A stretch of 61,300 nt of DNA from Cryptosporangium minutisporangium (GTDB lineage: Bacteria > Actinomycetota > Actinomycetes > Mycobacteriales > Cryptosporangiaceae). Below the pieces are notes generated by a model. The model searched no databases, was not told where the DNA came from, and saw nothing but the letters and a program-made list of their open reading frames with translations. Shown piece by piece: positions 1-9,081 of the stretch. Where the stretch lies: contig NZ_BAAAYN010000045.1 of the NCBI RefSeq assembly GCF_039536245.1, positions 1 through 61,300 on the forward strand. Reading direction: 5' to 3'. How positions within the stretch are numbered: the stretch's first letter is position 1; every line of letters begins with the position of its first letter. A program made the position numbers and the translations under genes.

Positions 1-864
1 ACCGACGGCCCGATGCCGCAGACCAAGGAGCACGTGCTCCTGGCCCGCCAGGTCGGCGTTCCGTACATCGTCGTCGCCCTGAACAAGGCCGACGTCGTGG
101 ACGACGAGGAGATCCTGGAGCTCGTCGAGCTCGAGGTGCGGGAGCTGCTCAACCAGTACGAGTTCCCGGGTGACGACGCTCCGATCGTGCGTGTCTCGGC
201 GCTGAAGGCGCTCGAGGGCGACGCCGAGTGGGGCGAGAAGATCATCGAGCTGATGAACGCGGTCGACGAGACCATCCCGGAGCCCGAGCGGGACCTCGAC
301 AAGCCGTTCCTCATGCCGATCGAGGACGTCTTCACGATCACCGGTCGCGGCACCGTCGTCACCGGCCGTGTCGAGCGGGGTGTGCTGAAGGTCAACGAGA
401 CTGTCGACATCGTCGGCATCAAGGAGACCAAGCAGACCACCACGGTCACCGGCGTCGAGATGTTCCGCAAGCTGCTCGACGAGGCCCGCGCCGGCGAGAA
501 CGTCGGTCTGCTCCTCCGCGGCATCAAGCGCGAGGACGTGGAGCGCGGCCAGGTCGTCATCAAGCCGGGCACCACGACTCCGCACACCGAGTTCGAGGCG
601 CAGGTCTACATCCTCAGCAAGGACGAGGGTGGCCGCCACACGCCGTTCTTCAACAACTACCGTCCGCAGTTCTACTTCCGCACCACCGACGTGACCGGTG
701 TCGTCACCCTCCCCGAGGGCACCGAGATGGTCATGCCGGGTGACAACACCGAGATGTCGGTGAAGCTCATCCAGCCGGTGGCGATGGAGAACAACCTGCG
801 GTTCTCGATCCGCGAGGGTGGTCGGACCGTCGGCGCCGGCCGCATCACCAAGATCAACAAGTAG
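1..864 (+). CDS. tuf: Elongation factor Tu, C-terminal part (5' end outside window)
   Basis: EF-Tu is the cytoplasmic GTPase that delivers aminoacyl-tRNA to the ribosomal A site. The frame is open from base 1, so this is a 287-codon fragment cut by the window edge, not a truncated gene. The guanine-specificity motif NKAD (fragment residues 28-31) and the SALKALEG G5 region are present. Domains II and III follow complete, with the conserved [13 protein letters not shown] and GGRHTPFF segments, ending in KINK. Position just upstream of rpsJ is the usual end of the str operon. A GC hairpin follows the stop. Identification is by family-wide sequence identity. Confidence 0.98.
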   Translation, partial: TDGPMPQTKEHVLLARQVGVPYIVVALNKADVVDDEEILELVELEVRELLNQYEFPGDDAPIVRVSALKALEGDAEWGEKIIELMNAVDETIPEPERDLDKPFLMPIEDVFTITGRGTVVTGRVERGVLKVNETVDIVGIKETKQTTTVTGVEMFRKLLDEARAGENVGLLLRGIKREDVERGQVVIKPGTTTPHTEFEAQVYILSKDEGGRHTPFFNNYRPQFYFRTTDVTGVVTLPEGTEMVMPGDNTEMSVKLIQPVAMENNLRFSIREGGRTVGAGRITKINK

Positions 865-913
865 TTGTCCGCGGGGTCGCGTGCGGCCCCGGCACCTGAC
901 GGTGCTTTGCGGC

Positions 914-946
914 GCGGCGGTCGGGTCGCATCGATCCGACCGCCGC
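914..946 (+). terminator. Hairpin after tuf
   Basis: An 11-bp perfect stem (914-924 with 936-946) and an 11-nt loop lie 50 bases past the tuf stop. There is no clear U-tract, as is common in high-GC actinobacteria. It probably separates the str and S10 transcripts. Confidence 0.6.
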
Positions 947-1010
947 TCCGCGCGGACCACTACCCGGCAGCCACCCGACCCCCGGCGTAACAGACAGGAC
1001 TGAAGGTTCC

Positions 1011-1319
1011 ATGGCGGGACAGAAGATCCGCATCCGGCTCAAGGCCTATGACCACGAGGTCATCGACAGCTCGGCGCGGAAGATCGTCGACACCGTGATC
1101 CGCACCGGTGCGTCGGTTGCGGGCCCCGTGCCGCTGCCGACCGAGAAGAACATCTACTGCGTGATCCGCTCGCCGCACAAGTACAAGGACTCCCGCGAGC
1201 ACTTCGAGATGCGGACCCACAAGCGGCTGATCGACATCCTCGACCCGACGCCGAAGACCGTCGACTCGCTCATGCGGCTCGACCTCCCCGCCGGCGTCGA
1301 CATCGAGATCAAGCTCTAA
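1011..1319 (+). CDS. rpsJ: 30S ribosomal protein S10
   Basis: S10 is a small-subunit head protein and also the NusE antitermination factor. The 102 residues match the full family length, opening [19 protein letters not shown] and containing the conserved HKRLIDI and [12 protein letters not shown] ends. It starts at ATG and opens the S10 operon, 146 bases after tuf. Its stop codon lies at the foot of a strong predicted stem in the 218-base gap before rplC, so the 3' end of this cistron may be part of an RNA regulatory structure. Confidence 0.98.
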   Translation: MAGQKIRIRLKAYDHEVIDSSARKIVDTVIRTGASVAGPVPLPTEKNIYCVIRSPHKYKDSREHFEMRTHKRLIDILDPTPKTVDSLMRLDLPAGVDIEIKL

Positions 1320-1446
1320 GAGGCCTATTCAGGCCTGGTAGTAGAACGGATGGCACGGCGCTCACATCGCGAGAAGCGCGGATGGCGCGCCGGACCTGAA
1401 TAGGTCTCTGACGGACGTAGTGGCGCTCAGGTCGGACTCAGGCCTG
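1319..1446 (+). promoter_or_regulatory. Structured RNA between rpsJ and rplC (alternative/kissing hairpins)
   Basis: The 218-base gap (1320-1537) has no gene. Bases 1321-1326 and 1331-1336 form AGGCCT-ATTC-AGGCCT, a 6-bp tetraloop hairpin. Bases 1393-1397 and 1402-1406 form GACCT-GAAT-AGGTC, a second tetraloop hairpin. The loops ATTC and GAAT are complementary. Alternatively the arms pair over long range, 1319-1333 with 1395-1409, giving 15 consecutive pairs including one G-U and starting in the rpsJ stop codon. The palindrome CAGGCCTG occurs at 1330-1337 and again at 1439-1446. This looks like a two-state leader or attenuator ahead of rplC; the function is inferred. Confidence 0.5.
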
Positions 1447-1537
1447 ACAACGCATTACGACACCACCGAAGGACACGCCCGGCCGGAGCGATCCAGGCCG
1501 GGAGAGGATCCGGACCAAAGAGAGTCGGAAAGAAGAG

Positions 1538-2206
1538 ATGGACAGGCAGATCAAGGGGATCCTGGGCGAGAAGCTCGGCATGACCCAGGTCTTCGACGAG
1601 AACAACCGGATCGTTCCGGTGACCGTCGTGCAGGCCGGGCCGAATGTCGTGACCCAGGTGCGTACCCCCGAACGTGACGGCTACTCCGCGGTCCAGGTCG
1701 CCTTCGGCGGCATCGACCCGCGGAAGGTGAACAAGCCGGAGAGCGGCCACTTCAAGGCCGCCGGCGTCACCCCGCGGCGGCACCTCGTCGAGATCCGCAC
1801 GACTGACGCGGCCGAGTACGAGGTCGGCCAGGAGGTCTCCGCGGAGATCTTCGAGGCCGGCATCAAGGTCGACGTCGTCGGCACCAGCAAGGGCAAGGGT
1901 TACGCGGGTGTCATGAAGCGGCACGGCTTCAAGGGCCTCGGCGCCGGCCACGGTACCCAGCGCAAGCACCGCGCGCCGGGTTCGATCGGCGGCTGCGCGA
2001 CCCCGGGCCGTGTCTTCAAGGGCCTGCGCATGGCGGGCCGCATGGGTGGCGTTCGTACCACCACGATGAACCTCAGCGTCCACCGCGTCGACGCTGAGAA
2101 GGGCCTGATCCTGGTCAAGGGCGCTGTGCCCGGGCCCAAGGGCGGGCTGGTGCTCATCCGCACCGCCGCCAAGACCCAGCTTGGTAAGGGCGGTGTGGCT
2201 AAGTGA
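1538..2206 (+). CDS. rplC: 50S ribosomal protein L3
   Basis: L3 binds 23S rRNA near the peptidyl-transferase centre and is an early assembly protein. The 222-residue protein starts [20 protein letters not shown] and has the conserved [17 protein letters not shown] and [17 protein letters not shown] loop that reaches the PTC. The ATG follows a purine-rich stretch (GGAAAGAAGAG). A long structured gap precedes it, so its translation could be controlled separately from rpsJ. The stop overlaps the GTG start of rplD by four bases. Confidence 0.98.
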   Translation: MDRQIKGILGEKLGMTQVFDENNRIVPVTVVQAGPNVVTQVRTPERDGYSAVQVAFGGIDPRKVNKPESGHFKAAGVTPRRHLVEIRTTDAAEYEVGQEVSAEIFEAGIKVDVVGTSKGKGYAGVMKRHGFKGLGAGHGTQRKHRAPGSIGGCATPGRVFKGLRMAGRMGGVRTTTMNLSVHRVDAEKGLILVKGAVPGPKGGLVLIRTAAKTQLGKGGVAK

Positions 2207-2964
2207 CCACGACGATCGATGTCGTAGACGCGAGCGGCGCGAAGACCGGCACGGCCGACCTGCCCGCCGAGATCTTCGACGTGACGACGAACGTTCCGCT
2301 GATCCACCAGGTCGTGGTGGCGCAGCAGGCGGCGGCCCGACAGGGCACGCACAAGACGAAGACCCGCGGTGAGGTGTCCGGCGGTGGGGCCAAGCCCTAC
2401 AAGCAGAAGGGCACCGGTCGCGCCCGGCAGGGTTCGACCCGCGCGCCGCAGTTCACCGGCGGTGGCGTGGTCCACGGCCCGCAGCCGCGTGACTACTCGC
2501 AGCGGACGCCCAAGAAGATGAAGGCCGCTGCCCTCCGGGGCGCGCTCTCCGACCGGGCCCGCGGCGGACGCGTGCACGTGATCTCCTCCCTGGTCGAGGG
2601 CGACGCCCCGTCGACGAAGGACGCGGTCAAGGCGCTGGCGAACATCGCCTCCTCGCGGCACGTCCTGGTCGTGGTCTCGCGTGGTGACCGCACCGGCTGG
2701 CTGTCGGTCCGGAACATCGCCGAGGTGCACGTCCTGTCGCCCGACCAGCTCAACACGTACGACGTGCTGATCAGCGACGACGTGGTCTTCACCCAGCAGG
2801 CCTTCGACGAGTTCGTGGCCGGCCCCATCTCAGGTGGCGCCACTGCCAAGGCCAGCTCCGCGGAGCTGCCCGACCTGACCACCCCCGACATCCCGGGTGA
2901 GCCGGTGCCGTCGGTGGCCCCCGCCGAGGGCGAGGGTGCTGTTGACACCGAGGAGACGAAGTGA
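2203..2964 (+). CDS. rplD: 50S ribosomal protein L4
   Basis: L4 lines the peptide exit tunnel and in some bacteria autoregulates the S10 operon. The 253-residue protein begins with GTG inside the rplC stop (GTGA). The core ([16 protein letters not shown] tunnel loop, [13 protein letters not shown]) is typical, ending near residue 212. A tail of about 40 acidic, Pro-rich residues (ending [10 protein letters not shown]) extends beyond the usual family end. Such low-complexity tails recur on S3 and L17 in this cluster. It overlaps rplW by four bases. Confidence 0.97.
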   Translation: MTTTIDVVDASGAKTGTADLPAEIFDVTTNVPLIHQVVVAQQAAARQGTHKTKTRGEVSGGGAKPYKQKGTGRARQGSTRAPQFTGGGVVHGPQPRDYSQRTPKKMKAAALRGALSDRARGGRVHVISSLVEGDAPSTKDAVKALANIASSRHVLVVVSRGDRTGWLSVRNIAEVHVLSPDQLNTYDVLISDDVVFTQQAFDEFVAGPISGGATAKASSAELPDLTTPDIPGEPVPSVAPAEGEGAVDTEETK

Positions 2965-3257
2965 TTTACGACCCGCGGGACATCCTGCTCTCTCCGGTCG
3001 TCTCGGAGAAGAGCTACGGCCTGCTGGACGACAACAAGTACACGTTCTACGTGCGTCCGGACGCGAACAAGACTCAGATCAAGATCGCGGTCGAGCAGGT
3101 CTTCAACGTCAAGGTCACGGCGGTCAACACGCTGAACCGGCAGGGGAAGCGGAAGCGGACCAAGTTCGGCACCGGTAAGCGGAAGGACACCAAGCGCGCG
3201 ATCGTGAGCCTCGCGCCGGGTGACCGCATCGAGATCTTCGGGGGGCCGGTCTCCTGA
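2961..3257 (+). CDS. rplW: 50S ribosomal protein L23
   Basis: L23 sits at the tunnel exit and docks trigger factor and SRP. The 98 residues ([20 protein letters not shown] at the N-terminus, then [16 protein letters not shown]) cover the whole family. The GTG start overlaps the rplD stop (GTGA), which implies translational coupling. The next gene, rplB, starts 43 bases later. Confidence 0.98.
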   Translation: MIYDPRDILLSPVVSEKSYGLLDDNKYTFYVRPDANKTQIKIAVEQVFNVKVTAVNTLNRQGKRKRTKFGTGKRKDTKRAIVSLAPGDRIEIFGGPVS

Positions 3258-3300
3258 CGGGGGTCGGACCATTCTGAGGATCGAGAGCTGAGGGATACAG

Positions 3301-4137
3301 ATGGGCATCCGCAAATACAAGCCGACTACGCCGGGCCGGCGTGGTTCGAGCGTCGCCGACTTCGTCGAGATCACCCGTGACCACCCGGAGAAGTCGCTGG
3401 TCCGGCCGCTGCACAGCAAGGGCGGCCGCAACGCGCACGGGCGGGTCACCACTCGCCACCAGGGCGGTGGCCACAAGCGCGCGTACCGGCTGATCGACTT
3501 CCGCCGGGCCGACAAGGACGGCGTGCCGGCCAAGGTCGCGCACATCGAGTATGACCCGAACCGCACCGCGCGGATCGCGCTGCTGCACTTCGTCGACGGC
3601 GAGAAGCGATACATCGTCGCGCCGAACAAGCTGCGGCAGGGCGACCGGGTCGAAACCGGTCCGGGCGCCGACATCAAGCCGGGCAACAACCTCCCGCTGC
3701 GCAACATCCCGGTCGGTACGGTCGTTCACGCGATCGAGCTGAAGCCGGGTGGCGGCGCGAAGATCGCGCGCTCCGCCGGTGCGAGCGTCCAGCTGGTGGC
3801 GAAGGACGGGCCGTACGCCCAGCTCCGGATGCCGTCGGGTGAGATCCGGAACGTCGACGCGCGCTGCCGCGCGACCGTCGGCGAGGTCGGCAACGCCGAG
3901 CAGTCGAACATCAACTGGGGCAAGGCCGGCCGCATGCGCTGGAAGGGCAAGCGCCCGACCGTCCGTGGTGTGGCGATGAACCCGATCGACCACCCGCACG
4001 GTGGTGGTGAGGGCAAGACCTCTGGTGGTCGTCACCCGGTCAACCCCAAGGGCAAGCCCGAGGGGCGCACTCGCCGGGCCAACAAGGCCAGCGACAAGTT
4101 CATCGTCCGCCGCCGCAAGACCAACAAGAAGCGCTGA
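3301..4137 (+). CDS. rplB: 50S ribosomal protein L2
   Basis: L2 is a universally conserved large-subunit protein needed for subunit association and peptidyl transfer. The 278 residues start [20 protein letters not shown] and contain the highly conserved [19 protein letters not shown] stretch near residues 222-243, which includes the functionally critical His. The basic C-terminus RRRKTNKKR is typical. It is followed 11 bases later by rpsS. Nothing unusual is seen. Confidence 0.98.
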   Translation: MGIRKYKPTTPGRRGSSVADFVEITRDHPEKSLVRPLHSKGGRNAHGRVTTRHQGGGHKRAYRLIDFRRADKDGVPAKVAHIEYDPNRTARIALLHFVDGEKRYIVAPNKLRQGDRVETGPGADIKPGNNLPLRNIPVGTVVHAIELKPGGGAKIARSAGASVQLVAKDGPYAQLRMPSGEIRNVDARCRATVGEVGNAEQSNINWGKAGRMRWKGKRPTVRGVAMNPIDHPHGGGEGKTSGGRHPVNPKGKPEGRTRRANKASDKFIVRRRKTNKKR

Positions 4138-4148
4138 GGTTGTAGGCC

Positions 4149-4430
4149 ATGCCCCGCAGCTTGAAGAAGGGCTACTTCGTCGACGACCACCTCATCAAGA
4201 AGGTGGACGCGCAGAACGCCCGGGGAACCAAGAACGTCATCAAGACCTGGTCGCGTCGCTCGACCGTCACGCCGGAGATGATCGGCCACACGCTCGGCGT
4301 CCACGACGGACGCAAGCACGTGCCGGTGTTCGTCACCGAGGCGATGGTCGGGCACAAGCTGGGCGAGTTCTCGCCGACCCGCACGTTCAAGGGTCACGAG
4401 AAGGACGACCGCAAGAGCCGCCGCCGCTGA
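4149..4430 (+). CDS. rpsS: 30S ribosomal protein S19
   Basis: S19 complexes with S13 in the 30S head and binds 16S rRNA. The 93-residue protein starts [19 protein letters not shown] and contains [16 protein letters not shown] and [16 protein letters not shown], complete for the family. It lies in the standard rplB-rpsS-rplV order. The 55-base gap to rplV contains only a purine-rich ribosome-binding region. Confidence 0.98.
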   Translation: MPRSLKKGYFVDDHLIKKVDAQNARGTKNVIKTWSRRSTVTPEMIGHTLGVHDGRKHVPVFVTEAMVGHKLGEFSPTRTFKGHEKDDRKSRRR

Positions 4431-4485
4431 CGCGGACCCAGGTGCGCACGGTTACCCGAGCGCGGAAAGACGAGAGAGCAGACAG

Positions 4486-4956
4486 ATGGCAGTGATCGAC
4501 GGCAAGCGCGTGAATCCGCGACGCGTGGCGCTGCTCGGGGACGCCCCGGGTGCATTCGCCGAGGCGCGGTACGTCCGGACGACGGCGATGAAGACCCGGC
4601 GTGTGGTCGACCTCATCCGGGGTCTTCCCGCCAAAGAGGCGCTGACCGCGCTCAAGTTCGCCCCGCAGGCCGCCAGCGAGCAGGTCTACCGGGTGGTCGA
4701 GAGCGCGATCGCGAACGCCGAGCACAACGAGCGGCTCGACCCCGACTCGCTGCTCGTGACGAAGGCCTTCGTGGATGAGGGCCCGACGATGAAGCGGTTC
4801 CGGCCGCGCGCCCAGGGGCGTGCCTACCGGATCCGGAAGCGCACCTGCCACATCACTGTCGTGGTGGAGAGTGTGGCCCCGACGGCGAAGCCGAAGCGGG
4901 CGCCGAAGAAGGCGAGCGGCGGCCGCGCGGCAGCCACGAAGGGAAGCGCCGAGTAA
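4486..4956 (+). CDS. rplV: 50S ribosomal protein L22
   Basis: L22 lines the exit tunnel through its long beta-hairpin, where macrolide-resistance changes arise in other species. The 156 residues include [19 protein letters not shown] and the hairpin [20 protein letters not shown]. There is a basic Lys/Ala-rich tail ([20 protein letters not shown]) beyond the usual core of about 115-120 residues. The stop TAA shares its last A with the ATG of rpsC (TAATG). Confidence 0.97.
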   Translation: MAVIDGKRVNPRRVALLGDAPGAFAEARYVRTTAMKTRRVVDLIRGLPAKEALTALKFAPQAASEQVYRVVESAIANAEHNERLDPDSLLVTKAFVDEGPTMKRFRPRAQGRAYRIRKRTCHITVVVESVAPTAKPKRAPKKASGGRAAATKGSAE

Positions 4957-5879
4957 TGGGTCAGAAGGTCAACCCGCACGGCTTCCGACTCGGCATCACG
5001 ACCGAGTGGAAGTCACGCTGGTACGCAGACAAGCTGTACAAGGACTACGTCGGTGAAGACGTGGCGATCCGGAAGATGATGTCGCGCGGCATGGAACGCG
5101 CCGGCATCTCGCGGGTCGAGATCGAGCGCACCCGCGACCGGGTTCGGGTGGACATCCACACCGCCCGGCCGGGCATCGTCATCGGCCGTCGCGGTGCGGA
5201 GGCCGACCGGATCCGTGGTCAGCTCGAGAAGCTCACCAGCAAGCAGGTGCAGCTCAACATCCTCGAGGTGAAGAACCCCGAGGCCGACGCGCAGCTGGTT
5301 GCCCAGGGCGTCGCCGAGCAGCTCTCCTCCCGGGTGAGCTTCCGCCGCGCCATGCGTAAGGCCATGCAGTCGGCGATGAAGTCGCCGGGCGTCAAGGGCA
5401 TCCGGGTGCAGTGCGCCGGCCGCCTGGGTGGTGCCGAGATGTCGCGGTCGGAGTTCTACCGCGAAGGTCGGGTTCCGCTGCACACGCTCCGCGCGAACAT
5501 CGACTACGGCATCTACGAGGCCCGCACCACGTTCGGCCGCATCGGCGTCAAGGTGTGGATCTACAAGGGCGACGTCGTGCAGAGCCGGGCCGAGCGCGAG
5601 GCGGCCGAGGCCGCGCTGCGCCAGCACCGCGGCAACCGTCCCGACCGTCGCCGTGGCGCCGGTGGTGGCGGTGGCGGCCGTGGCCGTGGCGAGCGTCAGG
5701 GTGGCGGCGGCCGCGGTGCCGAGCGCACCGAGGCTGACCTGCCGCCGGCGCCGACCACCGCTTCTGGTGAAGAGTCGTCGAACGTGGACCCGAACGCGGT
5801 GGCTCCGGCCGCGGCGCCGATCGTCGAGGCGCCCGAGCCCGCCGCCACGCCGGCTGAGAACACCAGTCAGGAGGGCTGA
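4956..5879 (+). CDS. rpsC: 30S ribosomal protein S3 with long low-complexity tail
   Basis: S3 forms part of the mRNA entry tunnel and its helicase activity. The N-terminal and KH domains ([18 protein letters not shown], the GxxG-bearing KH loop near residue 72) and the C-terminal S3 domain are complete by about residue 222. About 85 more residues follow: an Arg-Gly stretch ([17 protein letters not shown]) and then an acidic Pro/Ala-rich tail ending TSQEG. The total of 307 residues is long for S3. It starts by a one-base stop-start overlap with rplV and is followed three bases later by rplP. Confidence 0.97.
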   Translation: MGQKVNPHGFRLGITTEWKSRWYADKLYKDYVGEDVAIRKMMSRGMERAGISRVEIERTRDRVRVDIHTARPGIVIGRRGAEADRIRGQLEKLTSKQVQLNILEVKNPEADAQLVAQGVAEQLSSRVSFRRAMRKAMQSAMKSPGVKGIRVQCAGRLGGAEMSRSEFYREGRVPLHTLRANIDYGIYEARTTFGRIGVKVWIYKGDVVQSRAEREAAEAALRQHRGNRPDRRRGAGGGGGGRGRGERQGGGGRGAERTEADLPPAPTTASGEESSNVDPNAVAPAAAPIVEAPEPAATPAENTSQEG

Positions 5880-5882
5880 CCC

Positions 5883-6305
5883 ATGCTGATTCCGCGCAGG
5901 GTCAAGCACCGTAAGCAGCACCACCCGACGCGCCGTGGCGCGGCCAAGGGCGGCACCGCGGTCACCTTCGGCGAGTACGGCATCCAGGCTCTGGAGCCGG
6001 CCTACGTGACCAACCGGCAGATCGAGTCGGCGCGTATCGCGATCACCCGTCACATCAAGCGTGGCGGCAAGGTCTGGATCAACATCTACCCGGACCGCCC
6101 GCTCACCAAGAAGCCGGCCGAGACCCGGATGGGTTCCGGTAAGGGTTCGCCGGAGTGGTGGGTCGCGAACGTCAAGCCGGGGCGAGTGCTCTTCGAGCTG
6201 CAGTACCCGAACGAGCAGATCGCTCGCGAGGCCATGCGCCGCGCGATCCACAAGCTGCCGATGAAGTGCCGGATCGTGAAGCGCGAGGGGAGTGAGGCGG
6301 CATGA
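5883..6305 (+). CDS. rplP: 50S ribosomal protein L16
   Basis: L16 contacts the A-site tRNA region of 23S rRNA. The 140 residues start [19 protein letters not shown] and contain [20 protein letters not shown], the conserved A-site-facing segment. It has full family length. The stop overlaps the rpmC start as ATGA, giving tight coupling in the rplP-rpmC pair. Confidence 0.98.
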   Translation: MLIPRRVKHRKQHHPTRRGAAKGGTAVTFGEYGIQALEPAYVTNRQIESARIAITRHIKRGGKVWINIYPDRPLTKKPAETRMGSGKGSPEWWVANVKPGRVLFELQYPNEQIAREAMRRAIHKLPMKCRIVKREGSEAA

Positions 6306-6541
6306 GCAGCGGCCCGAACGACAAGGCTGCTGAGCTGCGCGAGCTCGACGACGAGCAGCTCGTCACGCGGTTGCGGGAAGCCAAGGAGGAGCTGTTCAAC
6401 CTCCGCTTCCAGAGCGCGACCGGTCAGCTGGACAACAACCGCCGACTCCAGGTCGTCCGCCGGGACATCGCCCGGATCTACACGATCATGCGGTCGCGTG
6501 AGCTCGGCATCGAGCAGGCGCCGAGTGAGGTGACGGCATGA
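6302..6541 (+). CDS. rpmC: 50S ribosomal protein L29
   Basis: L29 is a small two-helix protein at the tunnel exit. The 79 residues include [20 protein letters not shown] and [16 protein letters not shown], typical of actinobacterial L29 with short N- and C-terminal extensions. The stop TGA sits inside an ATGA at 6538-6541 that can start the 22-codon micro-ORF leading to rpsQ. Confidence 0.97.
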   Translation: MSSGPNDKAAELRELDDEQLVTRLREAKEELFNLRFQSATGQLDNNRRLQVVRRDIARIYTIMRSRELGIEQAPSEVTA

Positions 6542-6606
6542 CTTCAGCTAGCACAGTGAGGCCCGAGCTCGGGACGATGCCGAGCGTTAGCGAGGCATTG
6601 GCATGA
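6538..6606 (+). CDS. Candidate 22-aa micro-ORF bridging rpmC and rpsQ
   Basis: The ATG at 6538 overlaps the rpmC stop (ATGA) and the TGA at 6604-6606 overlaps the rpsQ ATG (again ATGA), so the frame exactly fills the 61-base gap. The predicted peptide is [23 protein letters not shown] recognise no family. The geometry suggests a coupling peptide that carries ribosomes from rpmC into rpsQ, since rpsQ has no convincing Shine-Dalgarno sequence immediately upstream. It could also be chance. The AGCGAGG segment inside it might itself serve rpsQ initiation. Confidence 0.35.
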   Translation: MTSASTVRPELGTMPSVSEALA

Positions 6607-6890
6607 GTGAGGACACCGTGAGCGAGCAGGCTGTGGAAGCCCGCAACGACCGTAAGACCCGTGAGGGTTACGTGGTCAGCGACAAGATGGACAAGACCGT
6701 GGTTGTCGAGGTCGAAGACCGCGTCAAGCACCGTCTGTACGGCAAGGTCATCCGTCGCACCAACCGGCTGAAGGCGCACGACGAGCAGAACGACTGCGGC
6801 GTCGGCGACCGGGTCCGGCTGATGGAGACGCGGCCGCTGTCGGCCACCAAGCGGTGGCGCGTAGTCGAGATCCTCGAGCGCGCGAAGTGA
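6603..6890 (+). CDS. rpsQ: 30S ribosomal protein S17
   Basis: S17 is a primary 16S rRNA-binding protein of the 30S body. The 95 residues include [19 protein letters not shown] and [20 protein letters not shown], an OB-fold of full length, preceded by a 15-residue variable N-terminus. It is the last gene of the S10 group. The stop codon is followed by a 202-base hairpin-rich gap, and the stop itself lies in the left arm of the first predicted stem there. Confidence 0.97.
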   Translation: MSEDTVSEQAVEARNDRKTREGYVVSDKMDKTVVVEVEDRVKHRLYGKVIRRTNRLKAHDEQNDCGVGDRVRLMETRPLSATKRWRVVEILERAK

Positions 6891-7065
6891 ATTCTTTTCG
6901 ACCGGCGGCCGCTGAGGTCGCCTGACCTCGGAGAAGGTCAGAGGTTGAGAAGAGTTCATAAGCCGCAGTCGGGGGGCCGATTGGCCCCCCGACCCCGGAA
7001 GGGCGCATGATTGGCCCTTCCCGGAAACTGAGAACAGTTTCGTTCCGCCAGGCTCTCATTGAGAG
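6888..7065 (+). promoter_or_regulatory. Cluster of five hairpins between rpsQ and rplN
   Basis: This gene-free stretch joins the S10 and spc groups. Predicted elements in order: a 12-bp stem with two G-U pairs (6888-6899 with 6947-6958) enclosing a 7-bp hairpin (6922-6928 with 6935-6941); an 11-bp perfect stem with GATT loop (6968-6978 with 6983-6993); an 8-bp stem (6997-7004 with 7014-7021); a 7-bp stem with AGAA loop (7024-7030 with 7035-7041); and CTCTC/GAGAG (7053-7065). It may combine termination of the S10 transcript with a leader for rplN. Confidence 0.55.
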
Positions 7066-7092
7066 AACCGGCGCGACATCTATGGAGTTGAC

Positions 7093-7461
7093 GTGATCCA
7101 GCAGGAGTCGCGACTGCGTGTCGCCGACAACACCGGAGCAAAGGAGATCCTGTGCATCAGGGTCCTCGGTGGCTCCGGCCGGCGGTACGCGGGTATCGGC
7201 GACATCATCGTGGGCACCGTCAAGGACGCCATCCCCGGCGCGGGCGTGAAGCGCGGTGACGTCGTGAAGGCCGTCGTCGTCCGCACCGTGAAGGAGAAGC
7301 GGCGGCCGGACGGCTCCTACATCCGTTTCGACGAGAATGCTGCGGTCCTGATCAAGGACGGTGGCGACCCCCGCGGGACCCGTATCTTCGGCCCGGTCGG
7401 GCGTGAGCTGCGGGACAAGCGGTTCATGAAGATCATCTCGCTGGCTCCGGAGGTGCTCTGA
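7093..7461 (+). CDS. rplN: 50S ribosomal protein L14
   Basis: L14 contributes to intersubunit bridges. The 122-residue protein has family length and starts at GTG with the canonical [24 protein letters not shown] lies six bases upstream of the start. It contains [20 protein letters not shown] and [11 protein letters not shown], and ends [10 protein letters not shown]. It is the first gene of the spc group (rplN to rplO) and may be controlled by the hairpin-rich leader before it. rplX begins two bases after its stop. Confidence 0.98.
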   Translation: MIQQESRLRVADNTGAKEILCIRVLGGSGRRYAGIGDIIVGTVKDAIPGAGVKRGDVVKAVVVRTVKEKRRPDGSYIRFDENAAVLIKDGGDPRGTRIFGPVGRELRDKRFMKIISLAPEVL

Positions 7462-7463
7462 CC

Positions 7464-7811
7464 ATGGCGAAGCTCAAGGTGAAAAAGGGCGACACGGTCC
7501 TGGTCATCGCCGGCAAGGACAAGGGCGCCAAGGGCAAGGTGATCCAGTCGTACCCCGACACCCAGCGGGTGCTCGTCGAGGGCGTCAACCGGATCAAGAA
7601 GCACACCAAGGTCTCCACCACGCAGCGCGGCGCGCAGTCGGGCGGGATCGTGACGCAGGAGGCCCCCATCCACGTCAGCAACGTGATGGTGGTCGGCTCG
7701 GACAACAAGCCGACCCGGGTGGGGTACCGGACCGAAGAGGTCACCCGCGAGGACGGCTCGATCCAGCGCAAGCGGATCCGGGTCTCGCGGCGGACCGGTG
7801 AGGACATCTGA
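7464..7811 (+). CDS. rplX: 50S ribosomal protein L24
   Basis: L24 is an assembly-initiator protein with a KOW motif. The 115 residues start [20 protein letters not shown], with [20 protein letters not shown] forming the KOW region, and cover the whole family. The stop TGA shares its A with the rplE start (TGATG). Nothing unusual is seen. Confidence 0.98.
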   Translation: MAKLKVKKGDTVLVIAGKDKGAKGKVIQSYPDTQRVLVEGVNRIKKHTKVSTTQRGAQSGGIVTQEAPIHVSNVMVVGSDNKPTRVGYRTEEVTREDGSIQRKRIRVSRRTGEDI

Positions 7812-8380
7812 TGACGGCCCCGGCCACCGAGAAGATTCAGCCGCGGCAGAAGCTGCGGTACCGCGAGGAGATCGTCCCCGCGCTGCGTGACCAGTTCAAG
7901 TACTCGAACGTCATGCAGGTTCCGGGCGTCGTCAAGGTCGTCGTGAACATGGGCGTCGGTGACGCCGCGCGCGACTCGAAGCTGATCGACGGTGCGGTCC
8001 GCGACCTCACCGCGATCACCGGCCAGCGCCCGCAGGTGCAGAAGGCCCGGAAGTCCATCGCGCAGTTCAAGCTGCGTGAGGGCCAGCCGATCGGCGCGAA
8101 GGTCACCCTCCGGAACGACCGCATGTGGGAGTTCCTGGACCGTCTGCTGTCGGTCGCCCTGCCGCGCATCCGCGACTTCCGCGGGCTGTCCGGCAAGCAG
8201 TTCGACGGCCACGGTAACTACACGTTCGGCCTCAACGAGCAGTCGATGTTCCACGAGATCGACGTGGACAAGATCGACCGCCAGCGGGGCATGGACATCA
8301 CGGTCGTGACCACCGCGACGACGGATGAGGAGGGTCGGGCGCTGCTCAAGCTCCTCGGCTTTCCGTTCAAGGAGAACTGA
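7811..8380 (+). CDS. rplE: 50S ribosomal protein L5
   Basis: L5 binds 5S rRNA in the central protuberance. The 189 residues contain [39 protein letters not shown] and [17 protein letters not shown], a complete family match. It starts by a one-base overlap with the rplX stop, and rpsN follows two bases after its own stop. Confidence 0.98.
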   Translation: MTAPATEKIQPRQKLRYREEIVPALRDQFKYSNVMQVPGVVKVVVNMGVGDAARDSKLIDGAVRDLTAITGQRPQVQKARKSIAQFKLREGQPIGAKVTLRNDRMWEFLDRLLSVALPRIRDFRGLSGKQFDGHGNYTFGLNEQSMFHEIDVDKIDRQRGMDITVVTTATTDEEGRALLKLLGFPFKEN

Positions 8381-8382
8381 GC

Positions 8383-8568
8383 ATGGCGAAGAAGGCCCTG
8401 ATCCAGAAGGCGTCCGGCAAGCAGAAGTTCAAGGTGCGCGCCTACACTCGCTGCCAGCGCTGTGGACGTCCGCGCGCCGTGTACCGGTCGTTCGGTCTGT
8501 GCCGCATCTGCGTCCGTGAGATGGCGCACCGCGGTGAGCTTCCCGGAGTCACCAAGTCCTCGTGGTGA
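8383..8568 (+). CDS. rpsZ: 30S ribosomal protein S14, zinc-binding type Z
   Basis: S14 belongs to the 30S head. This 61-residue form keeps the zinc ribbon CQRCG...CRICV (Cys24, Cys27, Cys40, Cys43). It is the C+ short form, as opposed to the longer Cys-free paralogue that zinc-starved actinobacteria can induce. It sits in its usual place between rplE and rpsH. The following 100-base gap before rpsH carries a small GGACCT/AGGTCC hairpin. Confidence 0.97.
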   Translation: MAKKALIQKASGKQKFKVRAYTRCQRCGRPRAVYRSFGLCRICVREMAHRGELPGVTKSSW

Positions 8569-8600
8569 CTCGCATCAAGCAGATCGCCACCTCGTATGAA

Positions 8601-8618
8601 GGACCTCTTCACAGGTCC
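8601..8618 (+). promoter_or_regulatory. GGACCT/AGGTCC hairpin in the rpsN-rpsH gap
   Basis: A perfect 6-bp stem (8601-8606 with 8613-8618) and CTTCAC loop lie in the 100-base gap 8569-8668. It shares its GACCT...AGGTC core with hairpins in the rpsJ-rplC and rpsQ-rplN gaps. In E. coli, S8 represses the spc operon by binding a helix near rplE. Whether this element has a related role is unknown. Confidence 0.4.
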
Positions 8619-8668
8619 GCTGCTTCGCCGAAGGCCTTCGGGAACCGCGGCGAGAAAGGCATGAACCC

Positions 8669-9073
8669 ATGACGATGACCGACCCGATCGCAGACATGTT
8701 GACTCGTCTGCGCAACGCCAACTCGGCGTACCACGACCGGGTGACGATGCCCCACTCGAAGCTCAAGGCGCACGTCGCCGAGATCCTTCAGCAGGAGGGC
8801 TACATCGCCGGCTGGACCGTGGCCGACTCCGAGACCGGCGTGGGCAAGGTCCTCACCGTTGACCTGAAGTACGGCCCCAACCGTGAGCGGAGCATCGCCG
8901 GCCTCCGGCGCGTGTCGAAGCCCGGTCTGCGGGTGTACGCGAAGTCCAACAGTCTGCCCCGCGTGCTGGGCGGCCTCGGCGTGGCGATCATCTCCACGTC
9001 CTCGGGCCTGCTCACCGACCGGCAGGCGACCAAGCGTGGAGTGGGCGGGGAAGTCCTCGCCTACGTCTGGTAG
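8669..9073 (+). CDS. rpsH: 30S ribosomal protein S8
   Basis: S8 is a primary 16S rRNA binder and, in E. coli, the translational repressor of the spc operon. The 134 residues include [39 protein letters not shown] and the C-terminal [12 protein letters not shown] second ATG two codons in (8675) is an equally plausible start. The upstream gap is longer than most in the cluster and contains a hairpin. Confidence 0.97.
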   Translation: MTMTDPIADMLTRLRNANSAYHDRVTMPHSKLKAHVAEILQQEGYIAGWTVADSETGVGKVLTVDLKYGPNRERSIAGLRRVSKPGLRVYAKSNSLPRVLGGLGVAIISTSSGLLTDRQATKRGVGGEVLAYVW

Positions 9074-9081
9074 GGGAGAGC

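Noticed and set aside
5013-6251. Long - strand ORF opposite rpsC-rplP
   Set aside because: Antisense shadow of ribosomal protein genes with no family similarity.
7082-7096. Five-codon frame (MELT stop) overlapping the rplN start
   Set aside because: Too short to argue for; the same bases supply the GGAG ribosome-binding site of rplN.
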